A stretch of 64,000 nucleotides of DNA from RUG11237 sp050874665 (GTDB lineage: Bacteria; Bacillota; Clostridia; Lachnospirales; Lachnospiraceae). The stretch covers positions 85,191 to 149,190 of the forward strand of contig JBNMLC010000006.1 of the NCBI GenBank assembly GCA_050874665.1. The letters are read 5' to 3'. The notes under the pieces are model-generated. The model was not told the DNA's origin. It made no database searches and was given only the letters and a program-made list of their open reading frames with translations. Made by a program: the position numbers and the translations under genes. Positions 32,072-41,389 of the stretch are shown here, piece after piece. The first letter of the stretch is position 1, and every line of letters begins with the position of its first letter.

Positions 32072-34211
32072 CTTCTAATTCCTTTTTCTCCATAGATTCT
32101 TCGGGGATAAATACCCTGTTTGTATTGGTACTATTCTTTATTTTTTCTATTTTTACAGCCTCTTCACAGAAGTATTGCTGGGCACTTAATGACTCCTTAC
32201 CTCGTTTATCTACCCTTTCATAAGTCCCGTCTTTTTTCAATATACGTGCTTTCAATGTATCTGCTAACTGAATATCTAAAATATGCATTACTTGTCTTTT
32301 TAAGTTTTCATCTTCCACCGGAAACAAAATCTCCACTCTGCGATCTAAATTTCTCGACATCCAGTCTGCGCTAGACATATATATTTCTTCATTGCCATTA
32401 TCATAAAAATAATATATTCTGCTATGCTCCAGGAAATTTCCGACAATAGAGCGCACTGTAATATTTTCACTAACCCCGGGAATTCCTACTTTTAGACAAC
32501 AGATTCCACGAACAATCAGTTCAATTTTTACACCTTCTGCTGCAGCTTCATACAAGCTTTCAATAATTCCTCTGTCGCATAGTGAATTCATCTTAGCAAT
32601 AATATGTGCCTTCTTACCCCGTCTTGCATTATCCCGCTCCCGTTCAATCAGACTTACAAATTTATCCCGAAGCCAAATTGGTGCCACAGAAAGACAATTC
32701 CATGACTTTGGTTCCGAATATCCGGACAGCATATTGAAAACCGCCGTAGCATCTGCCCCTATCCGCTCGGAACATGTTAACAGACCCATATCTGTATATA
32801 ATTTTGCTGTGGCATCATTATAATTTCCAGTGCCCAAGTGTACATATCGGCGGATTCCATCTTCCTCTTTTCTTACTACCAAAGTAATTTTACTGTGTGT
32901 TTTCAAACCCACAAGTCCATAAATCACATGGCATCCTGCTTTTTCCAACATTCTTGCCCAGCCTATATTATTTTCCTCGTCAAACCTCGCCTTTAGTTCA
33001 ACCAGGACAGAAACCTGTTTCCCATTTTCCGCTGCCTGAGCCAGTGCTGCAATAATTGGCGAATTTCCACTCACACGGTAAAGTGTCTGTTTAATTGCCA
33101 GAACCTCCTTATCTCTTGCCGCCTGTTTCACAAAATCTACCACGGGATCAAATGTCTGGTACGGGTGGTGAAGCAGAATATCTCCCTTACGTATCTGTTT
33201 GAAAATACTTTCACCTTCTATAATTTGCGGCACCGGTTGAGGTTTATATTTTGGATTTTTCAAATATTCAAATCCGTCCATACCATAAAGCTTCATTAAA
33301 AAGGTCAGATCAATCGGACCATTGATTTTAAAAATATCCTCTTCTTTGATGCGAAGTTCTTTTCTTAGGATTTTTAGTAAACGCTTATCAATACTTCCTT
33401 CAACCTCTAATCGTATTGCCTCCCCCCATTGACGTTTCTTTAACTGTCGCTCAATTTCTTTTAACAAATCCTCTGCTTCATCTTCATCTATACTTAAATC
33501 TGCATTGCGCATAATTCTGTATGGGTGTGCACATACAACATTATAATTAAGAAATAATTTGTCAATATTTCTTTCAATCACCTCTTCCAGCAAAATAAGA
33601 TTTTTTTCTCCATTTTCACTATCCGGAAGCGGGACAATACGTGGAATGACTGCCGGTACCTGTACGGTAGCAAATTCTAATTCCCCACCCTCTTCCTTCT
33701 TTGATAATAATGCTCCGATATTTAAGGATTTATTTCTAATTAGTGGAAATGGCCTTGAGGAATCCACTGCCATAGGTGTCAGAACCGGGTATACATTTTC
33801 CATAAAAAATACATCGACAAAGTCTTCCTGCTCTTTTGTTAATTCTTCATGTGACGATATGAGATTTAAATGTTCTGCCTTCAATGCCGGAAGCAGCGAG
33901 CGATTATATGTCATGTACTGACTGTTAACAAAATTATGTGTTTCCCTGTTGATTTCAACCAACTGCTCTGCCGGAGTCATTCCTGCAATGTCTGTCTTTT
34001 CATATTCTGCATTTACCATATCCTTCAAAGATGCCACTCTGACCATAAAAAATTCGTCCAGATTGGAAGAAGTAATGCTTAAAAATTTAATCCGCTCAAA
34101 CAGTAAATTCTCCTTGTCTTTCGCCTCCTCTAACACTCTGGTATTAAATAAAATCCAACTTAACTCTCTATTTTTATAATACTCTGGTTTGCCAAAATTT
34201 TTCTTTTCCAT
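32049..34211 (-). CDS. ppk: Polyphosphate kinase 1
   Basis: Polymerises inorganic polyphosphate from ATP, reversibly. The 720 residues match PPK1: the N-terminal NRELSWILFNTRVLEEA, and the C-terminal phospholipase-D-like domains with LKTHSKITLVV (catalytic His) and HLGTGNYNDATAKLYTD (the second conserved His), followed by the RIYYFYDNGNEEIYMSSADWM block. The final part, after about residue 675, is a hydrophilic extension. It follows ppx by 11 bases and overlaps the HAD phosphatase gene, forming a polyphosphate operon with enzymes for both synthesis and breakdown. Confidence 0.96.
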   Translation of the reverse strand: MEKKNFGKPEYYKNRELSWILFNTRVLEEAKDKENLLFERIKFLSITSSNLDEFFMVRVASLKDMVNAEYEKTDIAGMTPAEQLVEINRETHNFVNSQYMTYNRSLLPALKAEHLNLISSHEELTKEQEDFVDVFFMENVYPVLTPMAVDSSRPFPLIRNKSLNIGALLSKKEEGGELEFATVQVPAVIPRIVPLPDSENGEKNLILLEEVIERNIDKLFLNYNVVCAHPYRIMRNADLSIDEDEAEDLLKEIERQLKKRQWGEAIRLEVEGSIDKRLLKILRKELRIKEEDIFKINGPIDLTFLMKLYGMDGFEYLKNPKYKPQPVPQIIEGESIFKQIRKGDILLHHPYQTFDPVVDFVKQAARDKEVLAIKQTLYRVSGNSPIIAALAQAAENGKQVSVLVELKARFDEENNIGWARMLEKAGCHVIYGLVGLKTHSKITLVVRKEEDGIRRYVHLGTGNYNDATAKLYTDMGLLTCSERIGADATAVFNMLSGYSEPKSWNCLSVAPIWLRDKFVSLIERERDNARRGKKAHIIAKMNSLCDRGIIESLYEAAAEGVKIELIVRGICCLKVGIPGVSENITVRSIVGNFLEHSRIYYFYDNGNEEIYMSSADWMSRNLDRRVEILFPVEDENLKRQVMHILDIQLADTLKARILKKDGTYERVDKRGKESLSAQQYFCEEAVKIEKIKNSTNTNRVFIPEESMEKKELEDDEGMHI

Positions 34212-34222
34212 ACTTTTCCCCC

Positions 34223-35764
34223 TTAAATGCTTTTTCTTTGTTTTACTACTGGCATAACTCCCAAAATTTCTTCGAAAAACTCAGCACTCTCTCGTATTTT
34301 TTCTTTTTCTAACATAATATCATCGTTCGATGTCACAGAAATCACCAACTGTTTTTCCCTCACTATAAATTTTGTATTTTTAAGTTTCTGTTTATTGCTG
34401 TAATCCATGGAATTTATTAGTCGAAGCATGGCTGTCAGCTTTGCAATCACCAAATATTCTGGCTCTCCAATGCTAGTATATGAGGACAATTTTTCAAAAT
34501 ATTCAAATTCTTCTGTATTGAATTTTACCACCTGTGCAACCAGTTCTCTCTCTTTATGAGACAATCCTATAATTTCTGTTGCCATAATTATATTATAAGC
34601 ACAATCTGCACTCCTTGACATACTGATGTATTTTCCACAATCACATAAAATAACAGCGATACGAAGCAACAGTTTTTCCCTTTTGCCCAATCCATGAACT
34701 TTTTTTGTCACATCAAAAAGTTCCATCGCCAATTCTTCCATAATATTTATGTGGTTCTTTCCTGCCATATAGCGCTTTGCCATGTTTTTAGCAGACGCAA
34801 TAATATCATCTTCAAAATTATGTTCCGCTTTAATCAGTTGTTTCCGTTCGGCATAATCATAAGCAATTCCATCGCCCAAATCCCTATTTGGTGCCCAGAT
34901 AGTTTCTGCTTCCATAATTTCTAAAAAGCGTTTATAAATAATTCCAAACGGAAGAATTAATCTCGCGTTTTCCTGTGCAACACCTAACTTTTTAGCTGCC
35001 TGCTCCGGAGTCAGCCTGCATATCTTTTCATAGATTTTCATGTATTCTTCGTAGGTGGCACGACCATTCAGTGAATTATTGTCTGTTCTTGCAATAAAAT
35101 TTGTAATAAATTCTCCCGTAATGATAATATTTCTTATATTTCTTTCTTTCAGATAAAACTTCTTAAAGTGATTTAACTCGGTACTAATAAGCTCTTCGAC
35201 ATATTGACCGTAATGAGTAGTTCTATTTTCTAATGCCGACAGGGTCTCCCGGATTCTTAGAGAACCCAGTTTGATATTCTGTGTGGTAATCAGACTATCC
35301 TTATCAAACAATGATACCTGTATACTTCCGCCACCTACATCAATAATTGCCGTTCCCTTTTTAATCACTTCGTTAAATTCATTCCATTTAGATGCAATAG
35401 ATTTGTAACCAATAAAGCGCTGCTCTGAATTACTTAAAATCTCTATCTGAAATCCTGTTCGCACTTTAATCTGTTCTAACAAAATTCGTGTGTTTTTTAC
35501 TTCTCGTAAAGCACTGGTAGCGCACACACGATATTCTTCTACTCCATATTCTTTCATAAATACTTTAAAGTCATTTAAAGTTTTACACAACCTGTCAATC
35601 AGTTCCTGGCTGATTTTTTCTTTTGTAAACGCATCTGCCCCCAATTCCAAGTGGTTAATGATACTGTTTAATTCCTTCATGCCACTTCGTCCTGACAATT
35701 CAAATATCTTCATTCCTGTTTCATAAGAGCGGATATAAATTGCCGCAAAAATAACCTTTTTCAT
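34223..35764 (-). CDS. ppx: Exopolyphosphatase / guanosine pentaphosphatase
   Basis: Releases phosphate from polyphosphate ends, or from pppGpp. The 513-residue Ppx/GppA protein shows an ASKHA fold: the first phosphate loop region FAAIYIRSYETGMKIFEL (degenerate), EYRVCATSALREVKN, and the second loop IIDVGGGSIQVSLF. A C-terminal HD-like helical domain includes LLRIAVILCDCGKYI, in which the usual HDIGK is altered to CDCGK. I chose the ATG at 35764, with GGGAGG ten bases upstream; a GTG six codons earlier overlaps that site. It is the first gene of the ppx-ppk-HAD unit. Confidence 0.92.
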   Translation of the reverse strand: MKKVIFAAIYIRSYETGMKIFELSGRSGMKELNSIINHLELGADAFTKEKISQELIDRLCKTLNDFKVFMKEYGVEEYRVCATSALREVKNTRILLEQIKVRTGFQIEILSNSEQRFIGYKSIASKWNEFNEVIKKGTAIIDVGGGSIQVSLFDKDSLITTQNIKLGSLRIRETLSALENRTTHYGQYVEELISTELNHFKKFYLKERNIRNIIITGEFITNFIARTDNNSLNGRATYEEYMKIYEKICRLTPEQAAKKLGVAQENARLILPFGIIYKRFLEIMEAETIWAPNRDLGDGIAYDYAERKQLIKAEHNFEDDIIASAKNMAKRYMAGKNHINIMEELAMELFDVTKKVHGLGKREKLLLRIAVILCDCGKYISMSRSADCAYNIIMATEIIGLSHKERELVAQVVKFNTEEFEYFEKLSSYTSIGEPEYLVIAKLTAMLRLINSMDYSNKQKLKNTKFIVREKQLVISVTSNDDIMLEKEKIRESAEFFEEILGVMPVVKQRKSI

Positions 35765-35865
35765 GCTTGTATCGCCTCCCACTGATAATCCTTCTTTTTC
35801 ATTTTAAGCTATTTCTATCTTTGTTTCAATGAGTTTTTGTTAACTTTTCGTAAATCTCTTTTACA

Positions 35866-35899
35866 AAAAGGGTCTTGCTTAAAATTGCAAGACCCTTTT
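35866..35899. terminator. Terminator after hisS
   Basis: AAAAGGGTCTTGC pairs perfectly with GCAAGACCCTTTT around TTAAAATT, 20 bases past the hisS stop. It separates punA-cdd-hisS from the polyphosphate operon. Confidence 0.9.
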
Positions 35900-35918
35900 A
35901 CTCTTTTGCCTATTTTTT

Positions 35919-37163
35919 CTATTTTGTCTGACCCATGACATTCATTTCTTCGTTCTGCCCAAACTGCCAGAAACCATAATATCCTTTTTCTTCTAATTTA
36001 TTTAAAAGCTTTCCTACTTTCTTTGGACGTTCGAACAAGGTCACGGTATAATTCTTACGCAATTCTTCCGCCTTTTGATATGCCCCTACAATATCCTCCG
36101 GTTCATAAATCACTGCCACCCGCTTCTTCGTGTCCTCTTCTTTGATTCCCTGTTCGCTTAAAATAGCATAAATACGTTCAAATCCAATGGAGAAGCCTAC
36201 TGCCGGAACATCTTCATTCAAAAACTTTCCAATCAAATGATCGTATCTTCCACCACCCGCAATGGCTCCTTTAAATTTATTACTCTCTACTTCAAATACA
36301 GTTCCTGTATAATATCCCTGACCTCTTACAAGGGAAATGTCATATTTCAAATTATATTTTCCCTCTGCAAGCTCTTGGGCTGTCTTTATAATTCTTTTTA
36401 CATTGGCAATTGCTTCGTTATCTCCTATCATTTTTTCTATGCCTTCCAGAGAAAAATCTCCTGCCTTTAAAAATGCTGCAAATTTGTCGATAACCTTCGA
36501 ATCATATCCTTTTTCTGTCAATTCGCTCTCTACGCCTTCTGCACCAATTTTATCCATTTTATCAAAGATAATGCATACGCTGTCTAATTCTTTTTCTTCA
36601 AAGCCCATATGCAATAGCACAGCACGCAAAATTCTTCTGTCGTTTACTTTTACTGTAAACTCGTCCATTCCAATGGCAAGCAATGCCTTTGTCGTTGTAC
36701 AAATCAGCTCGATTTCCGCATTAATCGAAGATGTTCCTAAAATATCAATATCACACTGGATAAATTCTCTTAATCTTCCCTTTTGCGGACGTTCCGCACG
36801 ATATACACGGTCAATCTGTATGCATTTCATTGGTGCAATTAAATCATTTCGATTATTTGCATAATAACGACTCAATGGTAATGTTAAATCATATCGAAGC
36901 CCCATATCAGACAGCTCGTCCATATTACCGGCTTCAATTGCTTTTGTAAGCTTGTCACCTCTCTTTAAAATTTTAAAGATAAGATTTAAGTTTTCTCCAC
37001 CCTCACTCTTATCTAAATTTTCAGCATCTTCTATCGCCGGCGTGATAATATGTTCAAAGCCATTTTCCGTATAGACTTCTAAAATTTTGTTTTGCAGATA
37101 ATCGCGAATCCTTGCCTGCTCCGGTAAATAATCGTTGGTTCCTTTTACACTTTTAATCTTCAT
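35919..37163 (-). CDS. hisS: Histidyl-tRNA synthetase (variant motif)
   Basis: A 414-residue class II synthetase that charges tRNA-His. Motif 2 is IDRVYRAERPQKGRLREFIQ and motif 3 is GIGFSIGFERI-like (FSIGFERIYAIL). The histidine pocket reads LVRGQGYYTGTVFE, whereas most HisRS have RGLDYYT, and the second pocket is AGGGRYDHLIG. The C-terminal anticodon-binding domain (from about residue 325) is present, so it is not the catalytic-only HisZ. The altered LD-to-QG pair may mark a separate clostridial HisRS lineage. It is 85 bases after cdd, on the same strand. Confidence 0.88.
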   Translation of the reverse strand: MKIKSVKGTNDYLPEQARIRDYLQNKILEVYTENGFEHIITPAIEDAENLDKSEGGENLNLIFKILKRGDKLTKAIEAGNMDELSDMGLRYDLTLPLSRYYANNRNDLIAPMKCIQIDRVYRAERPQKGRLREFIQCDIDILGTSSINAEIELICTTTKALLAIGMDEFTVKVNDRRILRAVLLHMGFEEKELDSVCIIFDKMDKIGAEGVESELTEKGYDSKVIDKFAAFLKAGDFSLEGIEKMIGDNEAIANVKRIIKTAQELAEGKYNLKYDISLVRGQGYYTGTVFEVESNKFKGAIAGGGRYDHLIGKFLNEDVPAVGFSIGFERIYAILSEQGIKEEDTKKRVAVIYEPEDIVGAYQKAEELRKNYTVTLFERPKKVGKLLNKLEEKGYYGFWQFGQNEEMNVMGQTK

Positions 37164-37248
37164 TTTTAACTTCCTTACTCTTGCATTTTTCTTTTAATTA
37201 TAATAATGTTTCACATATTTCGCAATAGTTTTCGAACAATTGGCACAA

Positions 37249-37656
37249 TTACAAATAATCCGGTCCAAAGCTTTTAGGAAGAAGTTCCGCCAATGTATAT
37301 TCCTTATATTGTTCTTCACTTTTTGCCAGTATAATAATAAATTCCTCAGGAGCAACAAACTCCCGCATTACCTGCCTGCAGACACCACACGGTGGGCAAT
37401 AATTCATACTTTTTCCTTCCGCTCCCCCTACGATGGCAAGCTTCAAAAATTCTTTTTCCCCTTCGCTTACTGCTTTAAATATAGCTGTCCGCTCTGCACA
37501 ATTCGTAGGCGAAAAAGCTGCATTTTCAATATTACAACCGGTGTACACCTTTCCATTTTTACTAAGTAATGCAGCTCCAACATGAAATTTAGAGTATGGG
37601 GCATAAGAATTCTCTTTTGCCTCAAGTGCCTGTCTGATCAACATTTCATTTTCCAT
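37249..37656 (-). CDS. cdd: Cytidine deaminase
   Basis: Deaminates cytidine and deoxycytidine to uridine forms in pyrimidine salvage. The 135-residue homotetrameric-type enzyme has the zinc and catalytic residues in TNCAERTAIF (Cys and Glu) and PPCGVCRQVM (two Cys). Other family strands are YSKFHVGAALL and GCNIENAAFSPT. The ATG at 37656 was chosen; a GTG three codons earlier is also possible given the AAAAGGA position. It lies between punA and hisS with short spacing, a nucleoside salvage pair. Confidence 0.95.
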   Translation of the reverse strand: MENEMLIRQALEAKENSYAPYSKFHVGAALLSKNGKVYTGCNIENAAFSPTNCAERTAIFKAVSEGEKEFLKLAIVGGAEGKSMNYCPPCGVCRQVMREFVAPEEFIIILAKSEEQYKEYTLAELLPKSFGPDYL

Positions 37657-37683
37657 AATAGTCACATATCCTTTTCCTTTTAT

Positions 37684-38520
37684 TTAAGTTTCATTTCCAT
37701 TCAATGTTTCAATGCTATTCCAGACTAATTTTTTGAATTCCTCTGCTACCCTGTCTGCTGTTTCCTGAACTTCCTTATGAGATAAAGGTGTTTCACTGAT
37801 ACCGCTTGCCATATTAGAAATACAGGAAATGCCACAAATCTGCATACCCATATGATTCGCAGCCACTGCTTCACATGCTGTGCTCATTCCCACAGCATCA
37901 GCTCCAAGCATTTTACTCATGCGAATCTCTGCAGGCGTTTCATATGCAGGCCCGGTAAATTGAATGTATACTCCCTGTTGAATGGGAATATTTAAGTTCA
38001 CTGCACATTCTTTTATATGTTCCTGCAATGCCCGGTCATATACATTACTCATATCAGGAAAGCGTACTCCGAATTCTTCTAAATTTTCTCCAATCAACGG
38101 TGAAGGTATAAATTCTGCAATATGATCTGTAATCATCATAAAGTCGCCCGGTTGAAAACTTTTATTAATACCACCGGCTGCATTTGTAAGGAACAGAATT
38201 TCCGCCCCCATAAGCTTCATCAGACGAACCGGCATCACTACTTCTTCCATAGAATAGCCCTCATAATAATGAACCCTTCCCTGCATCACTACAACCGGAA
38301 CTTCCCCCACATATCCAAACACAAATCTCCCCTTGTGTCCCACTACGGTTGAAACGGGAAATCCTTTGATATCCTGATAGGGAATCTCCCCTTTTATTTC
38401 AATCCTATCTGCAAAATCCCCTAAACCAGAGCCTAAAATTAAAGCTACCTTAGGTTTGAGTGGAATCCGTTCCTTTATTTGCTGATAACATAACTGTAAA
38501 TTTTCATATGCTCTACTCAT
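37684..38520 (-). CDS. punA: Purine nucleoside phosphorylase
   Basis: Cleaves inosine, guanosine and deoxy forms with phosphate into base and ribose-1-phosphate. The 278-residue trimeric-class (PNP-I) enzyme shows the phosphate site LILGSGLGDFAD, VVGHKGRFVFG, the base-binding region LTNAAGGINKSFQPGDFMMITDHI, and VGMSTACEAVAANHMG. The gene heads the punA-cdd-hisS group; phosphopentomutase (deoB) is elsewhere in the window at 59169. The start has no perfect ribosome site visible (AGGAGT lies close upstream). Confidence 0.95.
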   Translation of the reverse strand: MSRAYENLQLCYQQIKERIPLKPKVALILGSGLGDFADRIEIKGEIPYQDIKGFPVSTVVGHKGRFVFGYVGEVPVVVMQGRVHYYEGYSMEEVVMPVRLMKLMGAEILFLTNAAGGINKSFQPGDFMMITDHIAEFIPSPLIGENLEEFGVRFPDMSNVYDRALQEHIKECAVNLNIPIQQGVYIQFTGPAYETPAEIRMSKMLGADAVGMSTACEAVAANHMGMQICGISCISNMASGISETPLSHKEVQETADRVAEEFKKLVWNSIETLNGNET

Positions 38521-38634
38521 AAGCTGTACTCCTCACTCTGTGTAATATGCAAGTTACTAAAATGTTTTTATAGAATTATCATATCATGCAAAATGTCTAT
38601 TTGTAAACCAGAATGGAAATTTCTTCAAAAACAC

Positions 38635-38662
38635 TTGCAAAATACCGAATTTTCGGTAAAAT
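38635..38662 (+). promoter_or_regulatory. Promoter with embedded palindromic operator, upstream of ABC-F gene
   Basis: TTGCAA and TAAAAT are separated by 16 bases. The spacer is filled by TACCGAA-TT-TTCGGTA, a perfect 7-base-arm inverted repeat (38643-38658), which suggests repression by a dimeric regulator. Confidence 0.55.
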
Positions 38663-38729
38663 AGTAAGCGTATGATTTTATACATCTGGAATTATTTATG
38701 AAAATGACACATAGAAAGGTAAATTAAGA

Positions 38730-40367
38730 ATGATTAGTACAAGCAATGTAACATTACGTGTTGGTAAAAAAGCCTTATTTGAAGATGTAAATATTAAATT
38801 TACAGAGGGAAACTGCTACGGTTTAATCGGTGCCAATGGTGCCGGGAAATCTACATTTCTTAAGATTTTATCCGGACAGTTAGAACCTACCAATGGTGAG
38901 GTTATCATCACTCCGGGACAGCGTCTCTCCTTCCTCCAGCAGGATCACTTTAAATACGATGAATTTTCCGTATTAGATACTGTTATCATGGGAAACAAAC
39001 GTCTATATGATATTATGAAAGAAAAGGATGCCATTTATGCAAAGGAAGATTTCACTGACGAAGATGGTATTCGTGCCAGCGAGTTAGAGGGTGAATTTGC
39101 AGAAATGAATGGCTGGGAGGCCGAATCGGATGCCGCTATGCTTTTAAACGGTCTTGGTATTTCAACAGACTTACATTATTCTATTATGGGCGATTTGAAG
39201 GGTAGTGAAAAGGTCAAAGTATTACTCGCACAGGCATTGTTTGGAAACCCTGATATTCTTCTTTTAGACGAACCTACCAACCATTTAGACTTAAATGCCA
39301 TTGAATGGCTCGAAGAATTTTTAATCAATTTTGAAAATACGGTAATCGTAGTATCTCATGACCGTTACTTCTTAAATAAAGTATGTACCCATATTGCAGA
39401 CATCGATTACGCCAAGATACAGCTCTATGCCGGAAACTATGATTTCTGGTATGAATCCAGCCAGCTTCTTATAAAACAGATGAAAGAAGCAAATAAAAAG
39501 AAAGAAGAAAAGATTAAAGAATTACAGGACTTTATTTCACGATTCAGTGCTAATGCTTCTAAATCCAAACAGGCAACCTCCAGAAAGAAAGCCTTAGAAA
39601 AAATTGAATTAGACGAAATCAAGCCTTCCAGCCGTAAATACCCATACATTGACTTCCGTCCAGAACGTGAAATCGGTAATGATGTATTAATGGTAGAGGG
39701 ATTATCAAAAACTATCGACGGTGTAAAAGTCTTAGATAACATTTCTTTCATTATTAACCGCGAAGACAAAGTGGCCTTTGTAGGCGGAAACGAATTGGCA
39801 AAAACCACTCTCTTTAAAATCCTTGTAGGTGAAATGGAGCCAGATGAAGGTACTTTTAAATGGGGCGTTACTACCTCCCAGGCATATTTTCCAAAGGATA
39901 ACACAGAGGAATTCAATTGTGACCTTCCAATTGTTGACTGGTTAACACAATACTCACCGGTAAAAGATGTTACCTATGTACGTGGTTTTCTCGGCAGAAT
40001 GCTATTCGCCGGTGATGACGGGGTGAAAAAAGTTAATGTATTATCCGGTGGTGAAAAAGTACGCTGCATGGTATCCAAAATGATGATTAGTGGTGCCAAT
40101 GTCTTAATCTTTGACGAACCTACTGACCACTTAGATATGGAATCTATTACTGCATTGAACAATGGTCTGATTAAATTCCCGGGAGCTATCCTGTTCTCTT
40201 CCCGTGATCATCAGTTCGTACAGACTACCGCAAACCGCATTATGGAAATTGTCCCAGGCGGTGCTTTAATCGATAAGATGACTACTTATGATGAATACTT
40301 AGAAAGTGATGAAATGGCGAAAAAACGTCAGATTTTCACTGTAGATAACGAAGATGACAATAACTGA
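38730..40367 (+). CDS. ABC-F family ATPase (YkpA/YbiT type)
   Basis: A 545-residue soluble protein with two ABC domains and no membrane part; ABC-F proteins act on ribosomes, and some protect against antibiotics. The first domain has GANGAGKST, a non-canonical signature (LKGSEKVKVLLAQAL) and LLLDEPTNHLDLNA. The interdomain linker is rich in Lys/Glu (about residues 245-300). The second domain has a degenerate Walker A (GGNELAKTT), LSGGEKVRC and LIFDEPTDHLDMES. The degenerate second P-loop is characteristic of the YkpA branch, usually not a resistance branch. It has its own promoter with a palindrome and a terminator downstream. Confidence 0.92.
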   Translation: MISTSNVTLRVGKKALFEDVNIKFTEGNCYGLIGANGAGKSTFLKILSGQLEPTNGEVIITPGQRLSFLQQDHFKYDEFSVLDTVIMGNKRLYDIMKEKDAIYAKEDFTDEDGIRASELEGEFAEMNGWEAESDAAMLLNGLGISTDLHYSIMGDLKGSEKVKVLLAQALFGNPDILLLDEPTNHLDLNAIEWLEEFLINFENTVIVVSHDRYFLNKVCTHIADIDYAKIQLYAGNYDFWYESSQLLIKQMKEANKKKEEKIKELQDFISRFSANASKSKQATSRKKALEKIELDEIKPSSRKYPYIDFRPEREIGNDVLMVEGLSKTIDGVKVLDNISFIINREDKVAFVGGNELAKTTLFKILVGEMEPDEGTFKWGVTTSQAYFPKDNTEEFNCDLPIVDWLTQYSPVKDVTYVRGFLGRMLFAGDDGVKKVNVLSGGEKVRCMVSKMMISGANVLIFDEPTDHLDMESITALNNGLIKFPGAILFSSRDHQFVQTTANRIMEIVPGGALIDKMTTYDEYLESDEMAKKRQIFTVDNEDDNN

Positions 40368-40372
40368 TTTTC

Positions 40373-40402
40373 AAAAAGAGAATGTGCATGCATTCTCTTT
40401 TT
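40373..40402 (+). terminator. Terminator after the ABC-F gene
   Basis: AAAAAGAGAATG pairs with CATTCTCTTTTT around TGCATG, immediately after the stop codon. Confidence 0.9.
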
Positions 40403-40432
40403 CTCTCTCAACTCATTGAAAGGAGTTTAACT

Positions 40433-41266
40433 ATGGTTGATTTACATGTACATTCTACCGCTTCTGATGGTACCTACACTCCTACCGAACTGGTAGCCTA
40501 TGCAACAGAAAAAAAACTAACTGCTTTTGCACTGACGGATCATGACACTGTCGCAGGCATCGATGAAGCACTACATGCTTCTGCTTCCTCTCCAGTAAAA
40601 GTGATTCCTGGAATCGAATTTTCCACAGAGTACAACGGAAAAGATGTCCATATTGTAGGATTAAACATTGATTATAAATATTCCTATTTTTCTGAAAAAT
40701 TAACACAATTTATTCAATCCAGAGAAAATAGAAACCAAAAAATGTGTGAACTTCTTACCAATAAAGGCATGAAAATTACTCTTCCAGAACTTTATGAACG
40801 TTTTCCGGACTCCGTTATTACAAGAGCACATTTTGCACGTTTCCTGCTAGAGCACAACTACATTTCTAAAATCGAGAACGCTTTTGAAAAATATATTGGT
40901 GATCATGGTCCCTGTTATGTTCCCAGAGAAAAAGTGAAACCTGCGCAGGCAATCCACCTGATTCGTGAAGCCGGAGGAATTCCCATTCTTGCCCACCCTC
41001 CTCTTTATAAACTAAGTCCAGATGCTCTTGAAGAACTCGTAGCTACTCTATCCAAGCAGGGACTTTTGGGAATTGAAGCAATCTACTCCACTTACAATCG
41101 TGCTGACGAAAGTCAGATGCGTCTTCTTGCGAAACGTTATCAGCTTGGTATCAGCGGTGGTTCCGATTTTCACGGAAAAAACAAGCCATATATTGATTTA
41201 GGTGTTGGACGTGGAAATTTAAATATACCAGATGAGGTATGGACAAACTTAAAGAAAAGAATATAG
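40433..41266 (+). CDS. PHP-domain metal-dependent phosphoesterase
   Basis: A 277-residue PHP hydrolase resembling YciV/TrpH (RNase AM), which acts on 3',5'-bisphosphonucleotides and short RNA ends. The trinuclear metal residues are visible: DLHVHSTASDG, LTDHDTVAGI, GIEFSTEYNG, ILAHPP and SGGSDFHGKNK. I start it at the ATG at 40433, which has GAAAGGAG and gives the normal MVDLHVHS start; an upstream ATG would add 17 residues overlapping the terminator hairpin. It is between two terminators and so may rely on read-through from the ABC-F gene. Confidence 0.93.
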   Translation: MVDLHVHSTASDGTYTPTELVAYATEKKLTAFALTDHDTVAGIDEALHASASSPVKVIPGIEFSTEYNGKDVHIVGLNIDYKYSYFSEKLTQFIQSRENRNQKMCELLTNKGMKITLPELYERFPDSVITRAHFARFLLEHNYISKIENAFEKYIGDHGPCYVPREKVKPAQAIHLIREAGGIPILAHPPLYKLSPDALEELVATLSKQGLLGIEAIYSTYNRADESQMRLLAKRYQLGISGGSDFHGKNKPYIDLGVGRGNLNIPDEVWTNLKKRI

Positions 41267-41308
41267 AAGTTGTAACAATCCCGCCTTGTAAATTGGGGGT
41301 TTAACATC

Positions 41309-41345
41309 AGAAAAGCTTCAGGCATTACCGCTTGAAGCTTTTCTC
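41309..41345. terminator. Bidirectional terminator between PHP gene and decarboxylase operon
   Basis: AGAAAAGCTTCA pairs with TTGAAGCTTTTCT around a 10-base loop. It lies between convergent genes. Confidence 0.85.
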
Positions 41346-41389
41346 TCAATCTAATGTTGTATATAAGATATATCTTATTTTTCTTCGGA

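Noticed and set aside
36337..36864. 175-codon plus-strand ORF inside hisS
   Set aside because: Antisense shadow of a well-supported synthetase; no ribosome site.
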